From Ciona intestinalis (lineage: Eukaryota > Chordata > Ascidiacea > Phlebobranchia > Cionidae): a DNA stretch of 64,000 bases. Below the pieces are notes generated by a model that searched no databases, had not been told where the DNA came from, and saw nothing but the letters and a program-made list of their open reading frames with translations. A program made the position numbers and the translations under genes. How positions within the stretch are numbered: the stretch's first letter is position 1; each line of letters opens with the position of its first letter. Below are positions 10,664 to 25,000 of the stretch, one piece after another. The DNA is taken from positions 4,542,646 to 4,606,645 of the forward strand of contig NC_020170.2 of NCBI RefSeq assembly GCF_000224145.3, in the 5' to 3' direction.

Positions 10664-13600
10664 TTATTTCTTCTGTAATCTTTTAAGGTAGGCTTGCCAT
10701 CCAGCGGCCCGATACGCGTTGGCTGTCTTTACTCGATTTTCGCTTTCCACAATTCCACGACCGACTATAATAACGTCAACGCCTCTTTTTCCTATCACCT
10801 CGTCGGGAGTAAGATACTGCTGGCCAAGTGAATCCCCACCGACTTGAAGTTTAACTCCTGCATGAATATTAATTGTTATTCTTATGCATGCTATACTATA
10901 TAGGTGAGGTCGTGAGGCATATCAAAAGACATTAAATATACACCAGAGTTGGCTCTTTACACCATACGTTTATGCAGTTCTTAATTGATTTGAAAAGCTA
11001 TACTAGTATTGTATACCACACCATTGGCAAACATCCAAGGAGTAAGCATCAACTCTTTTTTTTCCAGGAACAACACATTTAGATCACATTCTATTTCCAT
11101 ATCGGCAAATTAACATTACTTAAGACTTTTAACAACAGGAGTCTTACCTGGTGTAAAGTGAATGTGAGACGGATTATTTGAAACTTTCTTTGTGCAAATA
11201 AACCCAATGACATAATCAGAATTTTCTTCAGCCATCTGCACAGTAGCATCAGTATAAGCTTGGTTGATTAAATTTCCCTGAAAACAAAAAAAAAAACCTT
11301 AAATCTATTTTCAGCATATAAACTTCCGAGGCAATTGTACATAAGTTGGCACGGTTTTTGCTATGTGGTCAGTGAAAATTCGGGCTCAAGTAACTGTACT
11401 TACATTTCTAGTTTAATTTTTTCAGCATTAAAATAAGTTATAGTCAGCAACAAGACTAAATTTAGCTGTGACCCACCAAACAGCGTTTCAAAAGCTCAAT
11501 AGATACATATTTTTTTCAGAATGCAGTTTCAGTTGCAAACACTGTAAACCCGTATTGCAAAATTAATTACTCAGTTATTAATTATTTTAGAGTTCTGGAA
11601 GCTATTGGCCTAAAAAACCAACCATGATGGTGATTTACCTTTGGGCTCATCCCAGCTATCAGTAAACAGGCCTTTTCTGGTTTATCCCTTACACAAGCTT
11701 TTAACCCTTGTACCACCCCAGGGCCGGATATTGTGTGTGCGTTGGTTAGGTCGGCCCATTCTGATATCTTGAACATACCACCTGTAAAATATAAACAAAT
11801 TAGTGATTTAGAAAATGATAAGTTTGTCCACAGTCAACACCATTATGGTCTCTCCACCAAGAGAACAAGCAAACTTTTAGACCAAAGCTGCAGGATTTAA
11901 ACCTAAAATTATATTTCAACATATAAACATTGCTTGTACATGTCGCTATATGTGCATAAGCTAAGCTGTATTTCATTTTTTTTTTAAAAGAGCTCATCAG
12001 AACGGTATGAAACAGTTTATACTTTGGTTGTTAAGAATGTTATAAACACTTAAACCCAAAATGCAATACATTTACCTGCTCTGTTATTCGAATTAGCTTA
12101 GATAATATGTTTAGAAGCTCTAGTATTAGAAATATCATGTAGTGTAGAGGTTGAATTAAATCAGCTTACCGCTGTATTGAGCTTTTACAGTGTTTCCAGT
12201 ATCAGCAAACTTCCTGTCTTCAAATATGACAAAGTTAAGTCGTTTTGAAATTTCCACTAATCTCTGAACAACACTGTATGAAAAGTCGGCCAGTGTATCA
12301 ACATGGGTTTTAATGGCGCATACAGCAGAACCTGTAAGTTTCAAAACATTATGTTAACTACAATCTACAAATAAGTGAAAATAAAGACACCTAAACACAG
12401 CTCATATGACTTGCAGTTGCAATTATAAAACACGAATAAAGTTAAGTAAAAAAGCAAATAATAAAAATATCAAAAGTTCTAAAAAACTTATATCTATATA
12501 TGACATGAAACTGTATTTACCCAGTGTCTCTGCTAACTCCAGTAATTCTACAGAGCTTTCCACATCTGCTGACAAGCACAAATTGCTTTGTTTTTCTTCC
12601 ATTATTTGAAATATCCTGGCTGCCATCTGATGTTGGCAATTACTTCCACGCTCCTTGTATGAGGAGCCGATATTGATGGCAGCGTTGTACACTCGCTCGT
12701 CTGTTTTCGGTTTGGTTGGGAATACTGTTTGGCTGTTTTCTTTGTTTTCATTTTGGTATTCAGGCTTCTTCGAAAGGTCATTAGCTGCTAAGAACTCCTT
12801 AACCTGCAATAAAGTAACAAAAACTGATAACAAATCAAGCAAAATGGCACAGAACAATAATAATTATCAATGAACTATGAACTTTAGGAAATCCACTTTT
12901 ATTATAGGATGCAAAAAAGTAAAAAAATAACATCATATTGTGTTTCTATGGAAATAACTGGTAATAATAATTTATACAGTAAGCTATTGGAGTTGTAAAC
13001 ACAGTAACCCAGTTAACTATAAATACCTTTTCTAGGTCGCTTGCAGTTACTTTTCCATGTTGAAACAGAGTGGTCACTACTTCAGTTAAAGTAAGTACAC
13101 TGACCAAGTTGATTCCCTTTCTCTGTAAATTTCTTTGACCTAAAAAACAATGTTTTGAACAAATAACCGAAAATTATAATAACACCATACCTTTACTTAA
13201 TAAAAATGGCATGGACCGTTTGGTCCTTTAAGTTAAAAATTTCAGAGTAGGGCCTGCCTACCCTGCCACCCAAGGTTTGGGGCTTACCTCCTTGTTCTCT
13301 ATTGAGCAACACAACAGCATCTGTTACATTCAATCCATGTTCCTTCAATAAATCGAATGTTTCCTTCACACTTGAACCACTGGTTACTACATCTTCAACT
13401 ATTAGACACCGATCACCTTTGTAAGATAAATATTGAGTTTATTTTTACATATTACATACTAAAGACCATGCAGAATGAGTAATATAATTATTGCAAGTAA
13501 AACTTTTAACTTTAAATTATTTTTTGATTAAATAGGCCTAGCCTATATGGCAGGCAGTTATCCCATGTATGCAATAAGCATGACCGAGCTGATTTTAGGC

Positions 13601-14259
13601 CAGAATATCAACAACAAAACAAACATAGAATCCTTATAGAATCCCTAACAAAACAAATATAGAATCTTTAGTGCAATTACCAGTTTTGTAAACTCCTTCC
13701 AACATTTTCTTTGTTCCATAATCTTTTGCCTCTTTCCTCCGAATAAGCATGGGTAGATTATGTTGTGCACATATACATGTTGCTAAAGGCAGGGCAGTGT
13801 ATGGCACTCCGCATACAGTGTGGTAAATAATGCCAAGTTTATCGCAGGTTTCCCATAAAAGTTCTGATACCTTGACCATAAGCGAAGGGTACGAGACCAC
13901 AACCTGCATGAAAGAACAAATAACTAAAGATATTTCAAGGCTAAATGACAATATAACGTAAACATACCCTACTGTGGAAAATTGTGGACTTTTGGATATT
14001 TAAAAATGGACTGTATAATTCTCTTAATATAATAAACAAATGAGCACCAGAGAAGAATCCTCTGGTAAGTTACAGAATAGGCCAGTGGGAAACAACAGAT
14101 TTATTAACAATAATAAAGTTTAAACATTCAACAACTTACCCGCAAGTCGACGTAAACTGGTGACACGATTCCTGTTTTAAGTTTAAACTCTCCAAACTTT
14201 AGAGCTGAAACTTCAAACAGTTGCAGAATGAGAGATTCGTTCTTGCTCTTACAATCCAT
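10664..14259 (-). CDS. UMPS: Uridine 5'-monophosphate synthase (OPRTase-ODCase fusion), complete
   Basis: Nine minus-strand exons: 14259-14140, 13903-13681, 13416-13288, 13139-13027, 12803-12521, 12331-12170, 11781-11639, 11277-11148, 10857-10664; 1497 coding bases, 498 residues. The N-terminal orotate phosphoribosyltransferase shows [30 protein letters not shown] and the PRPP loop [11 protein letters not shown]. The C-terminal OMP decarboxylase shows [11 protein letters not shown], the catalytic [12 protein letters not shown] and [12 protein letters not shown] motifs, [13 protein letters not shown] and the phosphate loop IIVGRGI. Together they make UMP from orotate and PRPP, the last two steps of de novo pyrimidine synthesis, in the cytosol. 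Length is slightly above the animal norm (~480) because of a charged, low-complexity linker between the two domains at the start of exon 5. ATG at 14259 is chosen because it gives the expected start; an in-frame upstream extension exists but adds no recognisable sequence. Confidence 0.95.
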
Positions 14260-15673
14260 GGTTATGAATCTATTTCTATATTTTACAACGCAAACAAGCA
14301 AGTAGTCAAGGACCAAAACAATAATACTAAGACACGTGTGACGTACACATGGAGAGAAAAATTAATGGCGCCCTCTTTTAGAATATGCAACTCTATATTT
14401 AATTTTACTAGGTGACGCTATTGTCACCGGCCTGAAATATTATGCAACTTTTATCAATGGAGAAAATGCCCACAAAACATAGAAAACCCGACTTAGATTT
14501 TTAAAATGATTCCCAATATGATTATAAAACAAAAGGTTACCTTTAGACTGTTGCTTGAGCATGTTTAGCTGTTTTGGATTAAGTTACAGAGCCTATTAGA
14601 TGTTTACAAATAGAAGGTGCATCTTATAAGAATATGGCTAAATTATCATAACTACGTTGTTAAGCCTATCACCTATAGAACATATTAAAATGGCTTAAGA
14701 ATTATTGTTTGTAGCCGTGGTCGATGATGCACCCACTGACTGTATGATATAGTTGCTATCACAACAACGCTATTCAATATCCTTTATCTGAAGTTAATGA
14801 CAGCGTTGAGGGGTTACGGTTTCTAAGAATCTTCTAGAAGGTTTCGATCAGCATAAGGCGGCTTTTGTTCAAGCGGTAACAGATTTACGTTGGCCGTATA
14901 CACTTGATAAAGATTGCCTGGGGTAGATACGTATTTTCGTTTTATAAATACCATGAACTACCGATTCGGTGCACGTTTGGGCCGATAAACGCGAAAAATG
15001 TTTATAACCGTCGCACCCTAATATACCTACAGGCAAACAAAGCCAGGTACACAAAGCAACATAACTGCCGTAATATGCAAACAAGTCGGGTGTGGTGTAG
15101 GTATTTGTTTCTTTTGATTTTGTTATTTCTGCCACGACGAGGTGACCAAAGAAATACCGCTAATGCTGTAATTATCGCATTATTTTATTGCCATCTCTGG
15201 GCACTAAACCAACAAATCGCCCTTTGAGGAAATTAGAAGCTTTCTTTAGTATATGCTTTGGTGGGTGGCGAGCACCCCGGGCTATACTGAGCTGGCAACT
15301 ATATATTAACGGTAAAGTGGCGACTAAAAAAAATACGTACCAAACAAATACTGTCTTAATTTAGTTTAACACGACACTTTAATTTGTACAAAAAATGTTT
15401 TTCGCTGATGTGCAAATTGGATAGCCCACGAACATTTTTTTTTGGGGGGGAGGAAAGTTTGGAGCAAAAATACGCTATAATCCCATAGATTTAAATTTTA
15501 CCGAAGTACACTACTTCCATAACGTGCAGGTTTAAAAGACCCAAACGGAGAACCTTTTTGAAAAAAGTTCGCTCCGCCAAAGTTCAAGTTTACACCCACG
15601 TTATAATTCGTTTTGGTGAAAAGCGACTTCCGCGAAGCAATCAACGCCAATTGTGCGTCATAATGGACGAGTT

Positions 15674-15760
15674 CTTACGTCACGTAAAATCCCGCTAAGA
15701 AGGTTGTGATGTCAGGTCATAATATGACCTGTGACGTAGCAGTTATTGTTTACGTCAGTG
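15674..15760. promoter_or_regulatory. Candidate enhancer: CRE-like sites and inverted AGGTCA repeat
   Basis: TTACGTCACGTAA near 15675, an inverted nuclear-receptor half-site pair AGGTCA (15714-15719) / TGACCT (15725-15730) with 5-base spacing, TGACGTA just after it and TTACGTCA near 15750. Sequence motif evidence only; it lies 1.4 kb upstream of UMPS. Confidence 0.3.
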
Positions 15761-16944
15761 AATCACGCAAATGTTTGCAGCAAGTTCTAACTATGGGCCG
15801 CACTGACCAATTATATTTAGGGGAATTTTTCCCTTGTATGTATCATAAACAATACCAACGTTTTACGTACTAACAACACTGACTAATCTCATATATAAGG
15901 AACGTTTCTCTCATATACTATAGAAAACGTACTAACGTTTCAGGTATATACAAATATAACTTAAATGCAATATAATAGGTCAAACTAACACTTAGGATGA
16001 TAACGCGTTTTTTATCAATAAGTTCTGTGTGAAAATATAAAGGGGTTGCAATGGGGATGAGAAGCCATACATCACCGATTAGACGCAGTAAAAATTACAA
16101 GAGCAAATCGAGCAATGTGTAGTGTTTAGCTGTTTAGTCGAGTTAATACACACAACATAAGATGGTATCTCCGTTAAGCTTCGGGGTATATTTTAGGTTT
16201 AACCGAGTTCGGGGTTCAATGATCGGTTAACTGTGCAAAAGCTCACGGCAGATTTTTGGACTTTTCAGTTTCAAACTAGCAGCAAGCATTCCGAAGCTGC
16301 TGCATTAATATTGCAAAGAGTTAGTGAGCGAGAGATAAAGTATGGTATATTGTATAAGATTGAAGTATGGCATATATTATGGTTTGACAGTTTTTCATGT
16401 GATACCCTAGTTTTTTGGCAGCAGTTAAATAATAATTTGTATTGTATATACTTTTCAGAACATTTTAGAAAACCAAGGTTGCATGGAATGTTTAAAAAGA
16501 TATTTATAATTCTTCATATTTTTATCTCCTAAGGCATTGACAAAGCCTGCCGCTGACCTCATTCAATTGACGTCAGATTTCCGCGTCGTCAAAACTGTGT
16601 ATATACCCGAGGCTTTTTATGCGTGGTTAAAATTAGTTCAGTATATTACGGAAATACGATTTATGTTGGGTCATTATATTTCGATTCATACCTGGTTCCC
16701 GGGGCTTGGCTTACGGGCATCGTATAAATAGATTCCGGCGACTTATTCTCCTTAAATTCAAAGGGCGCTCGGTTTGCCGCGTAACCTCAAAAGTAAGAAT
16801 AATCAGCACGATAAAAAGACCGCCGTTTTAGAAAAAATATATTTGAAGTACCCATGACCAAGCGTATATCATAAGAAAATTCAGTAGCGTATTTTTTGTA
16901 AAATCTATTACCCGACATATCAAGTTGATATCTTTTTAACATAT

Positions 16945-17144
16945 AGTAGGGGGGGGGGACAAGGAACAGCTTTAACACATAATATCCAAATATCTTGATC
17001 GTGTTTTAAACAATTAACAACGGTCTATGTGAGTCGTGAGTATACGGTTTTATAATTCTTTGAATGTTGTTTGTTTACTACCAAATGAGACAAGAAACTA
17101 GAATGAAAAGGTGTCTCATCTTCCCCCACCCTACTATACGGCCA
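16945..17144 (+). repeat. Hairpin MITE, full-length reference copy
   Basis: About 195 bp with inverted ends TATAGTAGGGTGGGGGAAGA / its complement (the left G run is extended here). The interior is asymmetric, with ordered motifs CACATAATATCCAAATAT, ATCGTGTTTTAAACAATT, CGGTTTTATAATTCTTTG and TTTGTTTACTACCAAAT, which lets copies be oriented; this order is called plus. No coding capacity. A Ciona MITE (Cimi-1) has been described; whether this is the same family needs a sequence comparison. Confidence 0.85.
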
Positions 17145-17810
17145 TAACTGTGTTAACAGCAATGAGCATTTGAGGAAATTCAATAGCTTAAATTATTGAT
17201 AACCAGTTTGGACTTGATGAGTTTTTCGACAAATTGTAATCGTCGTGTCAAGTTACAAGCACTTGTCTCGTGGAATGTCATGTAGCGTGTATGCCTTGAG
17301 CTTACCAATTTGAAACGGTTATGTTTACGTAAAAACCCTCAAAAGTTTCATATGTAAAACTGTTACAGCATGCATAAGGTACAAGAGTCAAGAATATTAT
17401 GATTCTTCTCACTATACCCATAGTCTATATTTATATATTACCATGGTCCATGAATGATGCACGAGCAGCTTAGTAATGGTCTCAAAACACATAACCATTT
17501 TATAGCCATAAAAGCGGCAGTGGCGTTTTAATAAAATGTGGAAAATGTGAGACAGAAAGGCGCATTTTTGATGTTTATGTATTACGCCCGATGGGTAACA
17601 GTTTCTTCAAAACTAAAATAGTTTTATCAAAGTGCTAAAGGTAATTAAATATACCATCCAGATGGTGCCATTAAAATAAATGCCAATGTAACGTTGTTGG
17701 TATAAATGACTGGTCAAATGTATTTACAGGCGATTAAAATCCAGTAGTCGAAATGGCGATTACATTCTATTCAGACAGGAAAAAAATCCAAATTATGTAT
17801 GCTTTGATAT

Positions 17811-17986
17811 ATGGTACTGTGGAATAGAATACCCCTAGCACCTAAGCCCCATATTTCCTTATCGTGTTTTCAACAATTACCAACGAGTGGCAGAGCTATA
17901 CGGTTATATAGTTTTTAAATATATCTTGTTTACAACCAAACGGAACGAGAAAAAAAATGAAAACGTGCTATCCCACCCTGATACCT
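17811..17986 (+). repeat. Diverged MITE copy
   Basis: Internal motifs in plus order are recognisable (TATCGTGTTTTCAACAATT, TTGTTTACAACCAAA); both termini are degraded. Confidence 0.6.
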
Positions 17987-18203
17987 AGAAGGTTTATTTC
18001 TATTATTCAAACGTATTTTATTTGGTGTGCACGGATTCGCGCGGTGACGAAAACTGCGGGCGATCTTTATGTGAAAGGTGAGTGGAAGTTGTCGTTCGCA
18101 TCTTCTAAAAACATGCAACAATGTAACAATTAACTGGCATCGTCACGCAGCGGTAAGGTAACAATGGGGTCACGGTGTGGAAGGCAGGAGCCTGGCGCGG
18201 AAT

Positions 18204-18253
18204 GATAATCGATGTCGGATAACCCGGCAATTTATCTGATTGCCTCTTTTATC
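18204..18253. promoter_or_regulatory. Cluster of four GATA cores
   Basis: GATA at 18204 and 18218, TATC at 18233 and 18250, all within 50 bp and about 0.8 kb upstream of receptor A. A candidate cis-element only. Confidence 0.25.
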
Positions 18254-19011
18254 TCTAGCCTGTTTTAATCGCCCGTTATTTTTCTGCGCTGACTCTTCTT
18301 CAGCGCGTCCTCATGCCCGCGGGCAAGCGGTGTGGGAGATAACACTCTTTCATCGCTTTAACTTCCTGCAGTTTCGAGTTTGCGAATCCGCGTAACCCTG
18401 TAAACGGTGGAACCGCATGTAATCCTGTTATTTAGAAATACCTTAAGTTAGAAATAACATTTTGAGAATCCTGGACAGCCTGCAGTTCATAGGTTCCAAA
18501 ATAATAGCCGACATTTAATCCGCCAAGTATGCGGATTAAAGATTTACACCAGTTGGAAGCCTGTTTGTGGCACGCTGTTGACAGCAAGTATTGACAAGTA
18601 CTTGGTCGATGTATAGCAGAAGGGAGACAGCGATGAAATACTTGTTATTTAATTTAAATCAGAACGTCCCAGTTATCGCAAGATTTACACATACTGAAAG
18701 TGCAGTCCAATCTTCCTTCGAAGCGCAAATATGTTTGAGGAAGTGTTTAGAAGACGACAAGTAAACAGCGTACTATAGAAACGACTGGCCTTTTAATTAG
18801 TAAACACAAAAAGAAAGAACTAAAACGCTTATAAGCTTTACCACGTAACTGCCTTTGGCAACTTGGGCGTTACTACTGTACACATTTCAGCGCAATCTGT
18901 ATTCGACGAATATCAACTGTATAAGATATATAATTTTATTTTTCTGCACTTTTTCCATGTGACAGACAAATAGCTTTTAGGTTGCGAGTTTTTATGTTTG
19001 CAAACTCGAAG

Positions 19012-22000
19012 ATGAGGAAACATCTAAGTCTCAGTTTGCCACGTTTCGTTTTCCTCTGTGTGGTTTGCCTAGCAGTGACGTTGTTGGGAACAGAAGCAGA
19101 AAGAAGACAAGGTAAGATTCGAATTAATACACAAATCATTTAATATAAATATGCGTAGCTGCATTTTAGTAGGAGGTAGAAGGTCATCATAGAGTTTAAC
19201 AAAACAGGGTTTATACGTAAAAAAAAACGATAAAAAACTTGGTTTCAAAGTAACGGTTTAATCAATTGAGGCGATGTACACGTCTACCGCAAATGCCAAT
19301 GTAACGTTGTTGTTAAGGACAATTGATGGCAGACATTGACCGGATGGGGCGAGCTATTTAAATACTGTGTATTCGGTTATTTTGTTAGACATAAAGTTGT
19401 TATGAATGCTGTAAATATTTTTTATTAGCGCGTTTTTCATATTCATAGTTATGACAAAGTGTCGGGAAACAAATGGTTTCTCGCAGAGAGCGTAAACAAC
19501 TTTTAAGATGTATAATCATCTCAATGCTACAAAGTTTTCAGCGGGCCTCGAGGCGGTGCAGGTTACGATACGGGCGGGTTTGTAAGCCTTTAATTGTCAC
19601 TTAATGCCAAAAAACGACACCGCTTTGCGAGTGGCTACAGCTCGAAGCGGTGAGAGCAAAGTTGTTCGAAATGTTGCGATTCATTAAGACCAATTAATTC
19701 GAGCCTGGACCTGGACGACCTATGTGGTGTTGGCTTAGAAATAGGATTAAATTACAATTGCTTTAACCGAGCCGATAGGGTTATTACGAACGACGCAGGA
19801 AAGACCACCGCTCGCTGATTCACACTATAATCCTTTGCGGGCATGTAAACATGAACGGAACTGCAAAGTATTTAGCCCGGTCAAATGAGACAGATAAGCT
19901 GCTGACTTACAAGCGTTGACAAACAAAAAAATAACTTCACAACAAAAGTGCAGCATTACTGCAGCTAAAAATGAATCAACAGCTATCACATATAGAACAT
20001 AGCATATAAAAACAAACCAATATCAACATACAGAAATACCGCAAAGTTGAACTCGCGTTTCGTATTCCGAGGATACAGTTTAATACAAATTAAGCCTTTA
20101 TGGGAAATAAGTTCGCGATATTACATATTTAAAGACCCGAGGGCAAAACGCCAGTAGAGCAATGTTCGTGTTTTTGCTCTGTCGGTACATCAACAGCACT
20201 ATATTGCGAATAATAATGTCAATGGTATAGCTGTAACCTCAAGCCCTTTACTGTCCTTCCGGGGAAAATCATAATATTTAGCGAGGATTCATAACATCAA
20301 TGATTAAAGCAGAAACTTTAATAGCCGGCTCCTGATTAAACCGTTTCAGGAACATGTCGTACTGACGTCATCGGACTACCAGGCACGATCGGTCACGGAT
20401 GTTGTAAAAATACGAGATTCTGAACTAGTTTTTATTATTCATAACGTTATGGTTAGGAGACGGTTAAAGCAATTTTTACAACTTTGATGGAAACTCAATT
20501 AAAATGAACAAATTAGCCAATGAAACTGGATCAACTAACAACTAACAGCCTAGTCATATTTTGTATATTTTAAAACCGTCCATTATTTGCCAATATATTC
20601 AGATTGCGTGGACGGACCGAGTACATGGTACAGAGGCACCCATAACACTACAGTCACCGGTACAGCTTGTCAACGGTGGACTGCTACAGTCCCACATCGG
20701 CCCAAGTATATTCCTCAAGACGGAGGTGAACACAATTACTGCAGGTACAAATTGGTGAATTTCAAATTCAATATAGCGTGTATCAAGTAGTAGTCTACAG
20801 TGTTGTATGTTTGGTATTAAAGGAAATCCAACAAAGTATGAAACTTTTACACGTCGTGCTTGGTATTTTAACAATAAAAACAGGTCCTACAAATCTTTTT
20901 ATGTAATTTAAAAATTGTTTGTTTATTATAAAACCTTGTAAAACATTACGAATGGAAAATATCTTAAAATTTATTCGGAAAGTGTTTACTATTTGGTTTG
21001 TTTTGTTTTTTTTAACAGAAATCCTGACGGAGATTTGAAGGGTACATGGTGTTATACAATGAACGTATCGTCCCGTTGGGAGTATTGCAACATTCCAAAA
21101 TGCTGTAAGTAGTACAGTTTTGTCTTCTTTAGCTTAATATGCTCCGGTTTATAGTCTTGGTTATTTTATATGCTTAAATACGCATTGTGACCTTAAAACC
21201 TAATATTCCAGTTGATGATTCCCTTGTAATTTGGACGAACTACGACGCCCAAAGCCAGTCTACGCATTTACTGTCAGTCATGGCGGATCCAGAGGTTGTG
21301 AAAAACAAGACTGACACTTCAGGCGTCTTCAACGTGTCTGTCATGGTCGGTTCCAATAAAACACATACCGAGTTCTGGGCTCTTGCAGGACATTACGCAG
21401 AAAAGAAGCTTTTCTTTACAGACTACAGGTACAAAACGTCAAGGCCTACTAAATCTCCTTTACTTGTTTAAAACAATATAATATGTGTTATTCTTGTGAA
21501 TCGTGGTACAATATATTTACTCCATGACTCATAAACATATAGTATGTTCTGTTATTACACGTGTTACTCTTACGTCGAACATCCCTGTAATAACACTCAA
21601 AGAGCTTGGTTTAATCTGGACTGTGAGTCAGCAATGTCCTACCGCTTGATCAGTATAATTACCCATCGCATTCTATGTGCTTAGAATAGACGCTGCCGTA
21701 CCGGATTTCGCACTTGAAACGTGATTTATCAAATAAATACAACCGAATTCAATCATTTTGCCGCGGATTACAAATAGAAATTGGACGGCGCTAATAACGG
21801 CCATAAGTAATTGCTGGTTTTGGTCTTTATTAATTTCCAACATGTTTGTAGGTCAGAGTACGTTGGTGTGCGGTACATTCGACGAAATATAACGGCCAGG
21901 TACTACAAGGGCATGGCGCACGGTATTGAAAGCATGGCATATGACTGGAAAGCAAACAACCTGTACTGGACAGATTCCGAATTCAAATGGATCATGGCAT

Positions 22001-25000
22001 CCGACAGGACGTTCCGTTATTACTCTCCAGTTTTCAGAACTGGCCACAGAGAACCACCTTATGGCTTGGCAATTCACTCTAAATTGAGGTATGTAGTTGC
22101 CCAGACTTAAGTAAACAAGACAATATAGAGATTTCATTAGACTTTTGTAATAGTTTCTACTCTATCTGAAAACCGTTAGAATAGAAAACTTGTGTAATGC
22201 TTTGTCGTTGTTAATCATTTCCACTCTATTTAAAACAGAAAACTCTACTTCTCTACCTACAAAGCTTTTGGGTCCAAAATCATGGTTACTGACTTGGCAG
22301 GAAAGAATCCACAAACTTTATTCCAATTTCCTGACGTATTTGACGTTACTGGCCTCACTGTCGACTACACAGACGAAAGGTTGGTCTGCATGGCTTTTTA
22401 GTTTAAAATCGGGTAATAAACGAGCTTTCTTGTAGGTTGTACTGGACTGACTTTACCGGTTATGGAGCAATGGTCATGAGTAGTAGGATGGATGGAACAA
22501 ACAAAACACAGATCTATTACCGTCAAGGATCAATCTTCTGGGGAGTAGCAGCGTATATGGTTGGTTAATTAAGAGCTCAAGGAAAGACCGGAAGTTTTTT
22601 AATTATAGGACTGTGTTGCAGGATTATCTTTACGTGACGGACGTGCATGCCCGGTACACTAACACCGCAAACAAGTACTATTCCGTGTGGGTGGTTATTA
22701 AACAGTCTAAGCAGGTATTCCGCTACACACTACACGGAAAACCACGAGGTATTGCAGTGCTCAGCCACAACGAAGAACGCTCCATGGATGAAGGTAAATC
22801 TTACTTTTTAACTATTTATGAATTAACTGTAAGTATTTATTTGTGACGAACTTGTTTTTTTTGGAATAAAAGTATCAACTAACGGAGAATGTGATGATCA
22901 GCCGACATGCGACCACATTTGCTTGCCAAGGATAAACGCTACGAGAGAATGTGTCTGCTCCCTGGGATACCATAAGAGAGGCGATACATCATGCATCACA
23001 GGTGAGATGATAGAACTCCTTCACCCCACTGTGTGCTGAACATAAACTTAATCTGAATATTTCCTTAGATGTTCAATCGGACGAGTCTATGTTCTTCGTG
23101 GACTCCGGCCAAGGAAAAATCTTTCAAATTCCTTTTAACGCCATGACAAGCACCCACCCCAACAACTACACAATAGTTCCAACAGGTACGTGGCTACGAC
23201 AAGCTCTATAATACAAAAAGCATCTGCATATCTACCATGTTGTATAACAACTTATAACCTTTTCAGGAACAAGGACCAACACAGAGACTGTAGCAGTGGA
23301 CATCAAAACGAGACAGTTATTGTGGTCAGATAAAAGAAGGAAACAAATTCTAAGAGGAAGCTTTGATGGTGCAAGAGGAGTTACTCTAGTTCAAAGCATA
23401 CACGGTAAGCGTTATGTGTGTGAGGGTATATGACCCCTAAGTCAAATACGATGAAATGTGTACCACCAGCGTTAATAGCACATGCTGTCCACTTATTCTT
23501 TATAAACTCTGCATTTGAGACAAATACTCGGCAAATGCGTTCTCGACATTTTAAAATGTACAAAACTGTTTTTTGTAGCTTTTTAAAATGTTTTTTTTTC
23601 TTCCAGCAAGCAGTATGACCGTTGACCCACAGACTGGGAACATATTCTTTGTCGACGATGAGTTTAATTCAATCTACGTTGTGGACCATAGTGGTAACAA
23701 GATGACAGAACTTATGCGATCGAATTCCAATGAAACCGACATTAAGATGATCGCACAAGATGTTAAAAGCAGGTTATTACTTTAAACTAGTTGTCAGGGC
23801 TTAACTTTGTCTTTGAAGGTTCCAAACTTTCATAAAGGCTCGGGGCTCGATGTTGCTACCATTGCGAGCATGTTTTTTTTTGAAACAGAACACGCGTGTT
23901 TTAACGACTGCTGTTGTTGCCTCCCAACGCAAGATAAAAAATAAGTTACATCTGTTCATATATAAAGATTGGAATATGTTTAGGTATTTGTACTGGACTG
24001 ACACGAGAAGCGATGAGGGAGCAGGTCAAGTATGGCGAATCCGTTTAGATGGTTCAGAGAAAGAATTGGTCCTGGATAACTTGGACTGGCCTCACGCAAT
24101 CACAGTTGATCATATAAGTAAGATAAAATAAGAGTACTAACTTTAATTTTGCTGTTGCTATACCTATAGAGTATCCAGTGTATCACCAAACGCGAAATGA
24201 GTTACCACGCGTGCTTTTCGCGCCGAAGGCATTTCGTGGAACAGAAGTCCTGTGCTTAGCTTATGAAGAGTATACGTTCTAACACAGGTGTTGCCTATTT
24301 CAGGAGGCAGTCTGTTTGTGAGCGAAGCTAAGACTGCGATGATATTCGAAATTCCGCTGTCAACACTCGTAGGAACCATAAACTCAACATCTATTCAGAA
24401 CATTCCTCTGCAGCACGACCTCGCAGGGCAGCTTCCACGACTTCGCTTTTACATTTTAGAGTGAGTGTTTTTATACAAAGTGACATAGGCTAAATTTTTG
24501 GTCGAAATAAGTTAGAATAACCATCACACGTTGCATTTTCAGCATCAAGGTATACAACAACTATGTTTACTTTGTTGACGGGAAGTCAAACCGTATGGAG
24601 CGTTTCAATTTGACAAGAGGGGTGGCTTCGATTACCCAGTTTGGCCCATCAGAGTTTTTCCGTATCACTAATCTTGCCGTGTATAGTTCAACCTACCAGA
24701 AACAATTTTTCAGTAAGTAACTGAAACTTAACACTTTTACGAGTTATTTTTCTGTTTAAATTTCACGAATTATTTTTCTGTTTTCAAGTTGTATAGTACT
24801 GTGGGGTAAGATGGGATACCTTTTCATTCTATTTTCTCTTTCCAATTGGTAGTAATCAAAGAACCTTCAAAGAATTATAAAATCTGTCCCAACAACTCCC
24901 ATGGGCCGTTGTTTATCTTTTAAAACACGATCAGGATAGTTAGATATTATGTTCTAAAGGTACCCTATCTTCCCCCACCCTACAATATGACCGATTGTAT

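Larger units (their letters stand above)
14260..18993. other. 4.7 kb intergenic region upstream of UMPS and receptor A
   Basis: Holds two MITE copies (16945-17144, 17811-17986), a CRE/nuclear-receptor-like cluster near 15670-15760 and a GATA-core cluster near 18204-18253. A 22-bp word (beginning AAATGCCAATGTAACG) occurs near 17676 and again near 19292. No exon with supporting splice sites or similarity was found; open frames at 14869-15227 and 16233-16731 look random. Confidence 0.5.

Noticed and set aside
12406..12873. Plus-strand open frames inside UMPS exon 5
   Set aside because: Shadows of the minus-strand coding exon.
14869..15227. Overlapping open frames on both strands in the intergenic region
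   Set aside because: No similarity, splice sites or start context; chance frames.
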